DNA of 64,000 bases. Origin: CBDFGQ01 sp965247295. Its GTDB lineage: Bacteria > Chloroflexota > Dehalococcoidia > Lucifugimonadales > JAGWBF01. This document shows, piece by piece, positions 60,929 through 64,000 of the stretch. The notes beneath the pieces are model-generated. The model saw only the letters and a program-made list of their open reading frames with translations, searched no databases and had not been told where the DNA came from. Positions within the stretch are counted from its first letter, which is position 1, and the number at the start of each line of letters is the position of its first letter. The stretch is taken from positions 124,001-188,000 of the forward strand of contig CBDFGQ010000008.1 of the NCBI GenBank assembly GCA_965247295.1, given 5' to 3'. The translations under genes were made by a program, and so were the position numbers.

Positions 60929-62776
60929 TTACTCCACCGTTACGGACTTGGCCAGATTACGGGGTTGGTCCACGTCGCAGCCCCGCCGGACCGATATGTA
61001 GTAGGCCAGCAGCTGTAGAGGCACTGACGCCAGCATGGGGGCTAGAGTTTCGGAGCACCGTGGAATGAAGATCGCGTCGTCCACCTGTGACGCAAGCTCC
61101 TCATCTCCCTCCGTGACCATAGCAACGACCGCTCCGTCCCGGGCCTTGACCTCCTTGATGTTGTTGGCCATCTTGCTGTAGAGGGGGCCGTCCAACGCGA
61201 TGGCCACCACGGGCATGGTGGGGTCAATCAGGGCAATGGGGCCGTGCTTCATCTCGCCGGCGGGATAACCTTCCGCATGGATATAGCTTATCTCCTTTAG
61301 CTTGAGGGCGCCTTCCATGGCTATGGGGTAAGTCACTCCCCTGCCCAGGTACAGGAAATTGTCGTACTTGTAATACTTCTTCGCCAGGGACTCATAGGAC
61401 CCGTGATCGGCAAGGAGCCTTCCTAGAAGGTGGGGCAGGCGGGCGAGTTCGGCGACTATTTCCTCGGAGGGGCCCCGAGCCAAAACGCCCCTGATTTGCC
61501 CCAGGTATACCGCCGTGAGGGCCAGAACCGTAAGTGATGAGATGAAGGTCTTGGTGCTGGCTACCCCTATCTCCGGGCCCGACCGCATGTATAGGGTCGC
61601 CTCGGCCAGCCGCGTGGCCTGGCTGCCCTCCGAATTGCATATGGTCACCAGCCTGCCACCCTTCTCCCTCACCTGCGCCATCGCGGCCAGGGTATCGGCG
61701 GTTTCCCCCGACTGGACCACCGAGATTACGAGGGTCCTATCGTCCACGTGGAAGTCCCTGTAGCGGAACTCCGAGGCGCTGTCCACCTCCGTGGGCAGGC
61801 CAGCCATCCGTTCTATGAAGTACCTGCCGACCATGGCGGCGTGCAAACTGGTCCCGCAGGCGATGAGCACCACCCGCTGGAGTCCCTTGATCTGGGATTC
61901 GGACAGGGGGAAGTCTTCCAAGGCCACAGCGCCCGTCTCGAAGTTCACCCGTCCACTCAGGGCGTTGGCCGCCACTTGCGGCTGCTCCATGATCTCCTTG
62001 AGCATGAAGTGCTTGTAGCCCTCTTTGTCCACCCAACTGGCTCCTTGGGCAGCGGGCTGAGAACGCTTCTCGATGGCCTCGCCGTCAGTCCCCGTGAACC
62101 TGACCCCCTCATCCGTAACAACGGCCATCTCTCCGTCGTCCAGAAAGGTCACATGGTCGGCGAACGGAAGCATGGCCACAAGGTCGCTGCTGATCTGGGC
62201 CTCCCCGGCCCCGTGTCCAACGACGATGCCTCCGGCGTGGCCCAGGCGCACGGCAAGGAGCTGTTTCTCCTCGCCGCCTCCCCTTGTGGCGACGATCGCA
62301 TGTGAGCCCTGAAGGCGGGCGCTCACGGACCTGAATGCGTCTTCAAAGCTGAGGCCTGCATCCAGGCCCTCTTCGATGAGATGGGGAATTACCTCGCTAT
62401 CTGTCTCTGAGGTAAAGGTGTGACCCCGGGAGAGGAGGCCTTTCTTCAGTTGGAGGTAGTTTTCCACGATCCCGTTGTGGACTACCGCTACCTCGAGTTT
62501 GCAGTCGGTGTGGGGGTGGGCATTGGCGTCGGAGGGTTTCCCGTGGGTGGCCCAGCGGGTGTGTCCCAGTCCCAGATGGCCCTGAGGGGACCTGTCCTGG
62601 GGGAAGCTGTTAAGCTCCTTGACCTTGCCTATGGACTTCTGGACATGCAGCTCGCCCGATGGGGTGAGGACCGCGACGCCGGCGCTGTCGTATCCGCGAT
62701 ACTCCAGGCGCTGAAGCCCCCAGACGATTAACGGCCAGGCCTCCTGGTGGCCTACGTAGCCAACGATGCCACACAT
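60929..62776 (-). CDS. glmS: glutamine:fructose-6-phosphate aminotransferase
   Basis: 615 residues, full length. After Met1 comes the catalytic Cys2 (MCGIVGYVG), then the class II glutaminase domain, two SIS sugar-isomerase domains (IACGTSLHAAMVGRYFIERM; YLGRGVTYPIAMEGALKLKE with SYIHAEGYPAGEMKHGP) and the C-terminal ammonia-channel tail ending KSVTVE. It makes glucosamine-6-phosphate, the first step to UDP-GlcNAc and peptidoglycan. The gene starts 9 bases after yvcK/glmR. No glmS ribozyme fits in the 9-base gap, so control is more likely through YvcK. Confidence 0.95.
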   Translation of the reverse strand: MCGIVGYVGHQEAWPLIVWGLQRLEYRGYDSAGVAVLTPSGELHVQKSIGKVKELNSFPQDRSPQGHLGLGHTRWATHGKPSDANAHPHTDCKLEVAVVHNGIVENYLQLKKGLLSRGHTFTSETDSEVIPHLIEEGLDAGLSFEDAFRSVSARLQGSHAIVATRGGGEEKQLLAVRLGHAGGIVVGHGAGEAQISSDLVAMLPFADHVTFLDDGEMAVVTDEGVRFTGTDGEAIEKRSQPAAQGASWVDKEGYKHFMLKEIMEQPQVAANALSGRVNFETGAVALEDFPLSESQIKGLQRVVLIACGTSLHAAMVGRYFIERMAGLPTEVDSASEFRYRDFHVDDRTLVISVVQSGETADTLAAMAQVREKGGRLVTICNSEGSQATRLAEATLYMRSGPEIGVASTKTFISSLTVLALTAVYLGQIRGVLARGPSEEIVAELARLPHLLGRLLADHGSYESLAKKYYKYDNFLYLGRGVTYPIAMEGALKLKEISYIHAEGYPAGEMKHGPIALIDPTMPVVAIALDGPLYSKMANNIKEVKARDGAVVAMVTEGDEELASQVDDAIFIPRCSETLAPMLASVPLQLLAYYISVRRGCDVDQPRNLAKSVTVE

Positions 62777-62785
62777 TTCGGTGTC

Positions 62786-63787
62786 CTAATTACGTGAGGA
62801 AGCCCTGACCTTGGGGGAGCGACTCTTCAAAATAGACATGACGGACCGGGCAAGGGCGAAGGGGTCGTGGCGGAGATACACTCCGGCAGACACCAGGGGC
62901 TCCTGTATCACCTCTTGCACTACCTGATTGCACTCTTCAAGGTCGGTCTCGACGGGGTACTGGCCGAAGGATGCGTACCTCTGTACGATCCTGTCGGGAT
63001 AGGGAGCACTGTTTACGAGCAGATAGTCCAGCGGGTCCGTGGTGCCGAGGTACTCCCGGATCAGGTTTACAAAGTCCGACGCCTTGAAGCCGTCGGATTC
63101 CCCTGGCTTGGTCATCAGATTACAGATACATATCTTGGTTGCCCTGGACGCCTCGATCCTCTGGGCCACGTCCTCCACCAGAAGGTTGGGGAGGATACTG
63201 GTGTAGATGTCGCCCGGGCCCATTATTATGGCGTCGGCCTCCTCAATGGCTTCCAGTACCGGAGAGTAGGCGTAGGCCTTGGGATTGAGGTAAACGTAGT
63301 CGATGCCAACTTCCAGGTTGTCCCTGCGCTGGTCTATGTTGGCTTCGCCGATGACCTCGGAGCTGTCTTTAAGGTGGGCTATCAGGGTAGACTTGGTGAG
63401 GGTAACCGGGAGGACGGTCCCCTTTATGGATAGCATGCGGGACGCCTCCGAAATCGCGGTGGCCGTGTTGCCCGTGATCTCCGTCAGAGCGGTCAGGAAC
63501 AGGTTGCCGAAGCTGTGGCCGTGGAGTCCGTTGCCCGCGTTGAATCGGTAGTCGAATAGTCGCGCCATCAGGGCGCTGGAGCGGTCGTCGGGAGCGAGGG
63601 CTACCAGGCACTGCCTCACGTCGCCCGGGGGCAGGTGCCCCAGTTCCTCACGGAGCCGGCCGGAGCTCCCGCCGCTATCGGTCATGGCCACTACCGCCGT
63701 AAGGTCACAGTCCTCGTATTTCAGGCCACTCAGGGTCGTGTGGTTGCCCGTCCCGCCCCCTACCACCACGATCTTTTTCCTGGCCAT
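62786..63787 (-). CDS. yvcK: YvcK/GlmR-type UDP-sugar-binding regulator (CofD-like)
   Basis: 333 residues from ATG 63787 (MARKKIVVVGGGTGNHTTLSGL); a start 10 codons earlier is possible. AMTDSGGSSGRLREELGHLPPGDVRQCLVAL and FNAGNGLHGHSFGNLFLTAL are the hallmarks of the YvcK branch, and ADAIIMGPGDIYTSILPNLL follows. In Bacillus the homologue GlmR binds UDP-GlcNAc and stimulates GlmS; the direct glmR-glmS linkage here supports the same control loop. The usual whiA/rapZ neighbours are not visible within the window. Confidence 0.9.
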   Translation of the reverse strand: MARKKIVVVGGGTGNHTTLSGLKYEDCDLTAVVAMTDSGGSSGRLREELGHLPPGDVRQCLVALAPDDRSSALMARLFDYRFNAGNGLHGHSFGNLFLTALTEITGNTATAISEASRMLSIKGTVLPVTLTKSTLIAHLKDSSEVIGEANIDQRRDNLEVGIDYVYLNPKAYAYSPVLEAIEEADAIIMGPGDIYTSILPNLLVEDVAQRIEASRATKICICNLMTKPGESDGFKASDFVNLIREYLGTTDPLDYLLVNSAPYPDRIVQRYASFGQYPVETDLEECNQVVQEVIQEPLVSAGVYLRHDPFALARSVMSILKSRSPKVRASSRN

Positions 63788-64000
63788 GTGGCCTATCTCC
63801 GTACTGGGTGTGGCCAATTCGCTTGAGTGTCGGATATCACTAATAATATACTCCCGGATTCGACACCCAGTATATGGGGTACCCCCCTCTAAGTCAAGGT
63901 AAGACTGGGTGACAACAATCCGACTCTGATCTCCTCACGTAGCAGTGTTTAGACAAAGTAATGGGGATGCTATAGAATTCGCTTATAGAGGTGCGTGGTG

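Noticed and set aside
62777..62785. glmS ribozyme upstream of glmS
   Set aside because: The gap to the preceding gene is only 9 bases, too short for the ribozyme.
1..64000. CRISPR arrays and rRNA genes
   Set aside because: No regularly spaced repeat family and no rRNA-like conserved blocks were seen.

Overview
The window reads as a chromosomal segment of a moderately GC-rich bacterium with an anaerobic or facultative style of carbon metabolism. Three kinds of evidence point to Chloroflexota, perhaps Dehalococcoidia-like: several CaiB/BaiF CoA-transferases, a thiolase/DUF35 pair, a split 2-oxoacid:ferredoxin oxidoreductase, a giant BcrAD/BadFG-type activase with its HgdB-like partner, and the style of the housekeeping genes. 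That placement is inference from gene content. No rRNA or complete phylogenetic marker was used.

Layout. 1-3720 is mobile or phage-derived: a partial unknown gene at the left edge, a DUF4234 membrane protein, a LexA/phage-repressor-like (S24) gene cut by an IS3-family element, a coiled-coil/transmembrane protein, and the 5' part of a tRNA-Leu-like sequence at the junction with normal chromosome. 3901-10339 (minus) is a TetR regulator followed by the 1363-aa activase and its 512-aa partner. 10589-23365 holds acyl-CoA and 2-oxoacid metabolism: FMN-dependent 2-hydroxyacid dehydrogenase, a tiny membrane protein, thiolase plus DUF35, a CoA-transferase, two FmdB zinc ribbons, DUF971, an FKBP isomerase, then a GntR regulator with a consensus promoter and palindromic operator ahead of a three-gene POR-type operon and a threonine-dehydratase-like gene. 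23409-28088 is mixed small genes.

28258-32769 is the most unusual part. dnaN is followed by a cassette whose only gene encodes a fusion of a phospholipase-D (HKD) nuclease domain to an SF3/AAA-like ATPase. The cassette is bracketed by two copies of the last 85 bp of dnaN (82/85 identical, the first 68 identical without a break), so it looks like an integration into the 3' end of the clamp gene. Just to its right are an excisionase-type HTH gene and a broken serine-recombinase gene. This is a candidate undescribed defence or mobile cassette.

32910-50086 is mostly housekeeping: an internally shortened RicT/PSP1 protein, two MFS transporters, a PQQ-propeller protein, an aminotransferase, RraA, DNA polymerase IV, EVE, UvrC, XerD, and thrB-lysC-glycosyltransferase. 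50428-64000 has a TPR protein; a DsbA/FrnE-like gene whose CxxC motif carries an in-frame TGA followed by a bSECIS-like hairpin (a candidate selenoprotein, UPWC); an acyl-CoA cluster (esterase, two CoA-transferases, enoyl-CoA hydratase); a surface-protein cluster with two frame-disrupted genes; and the pair yvcK/glmR-glmS, which together control amino-sugar synthesis.

TGA is a normal stop for many genes here (dnaN, thiolase, lipoproteins), so the TGA in the DsbA-like gene is not explained by a changed genetic code. All calls come from reading the sequence by eye. No database search was run.
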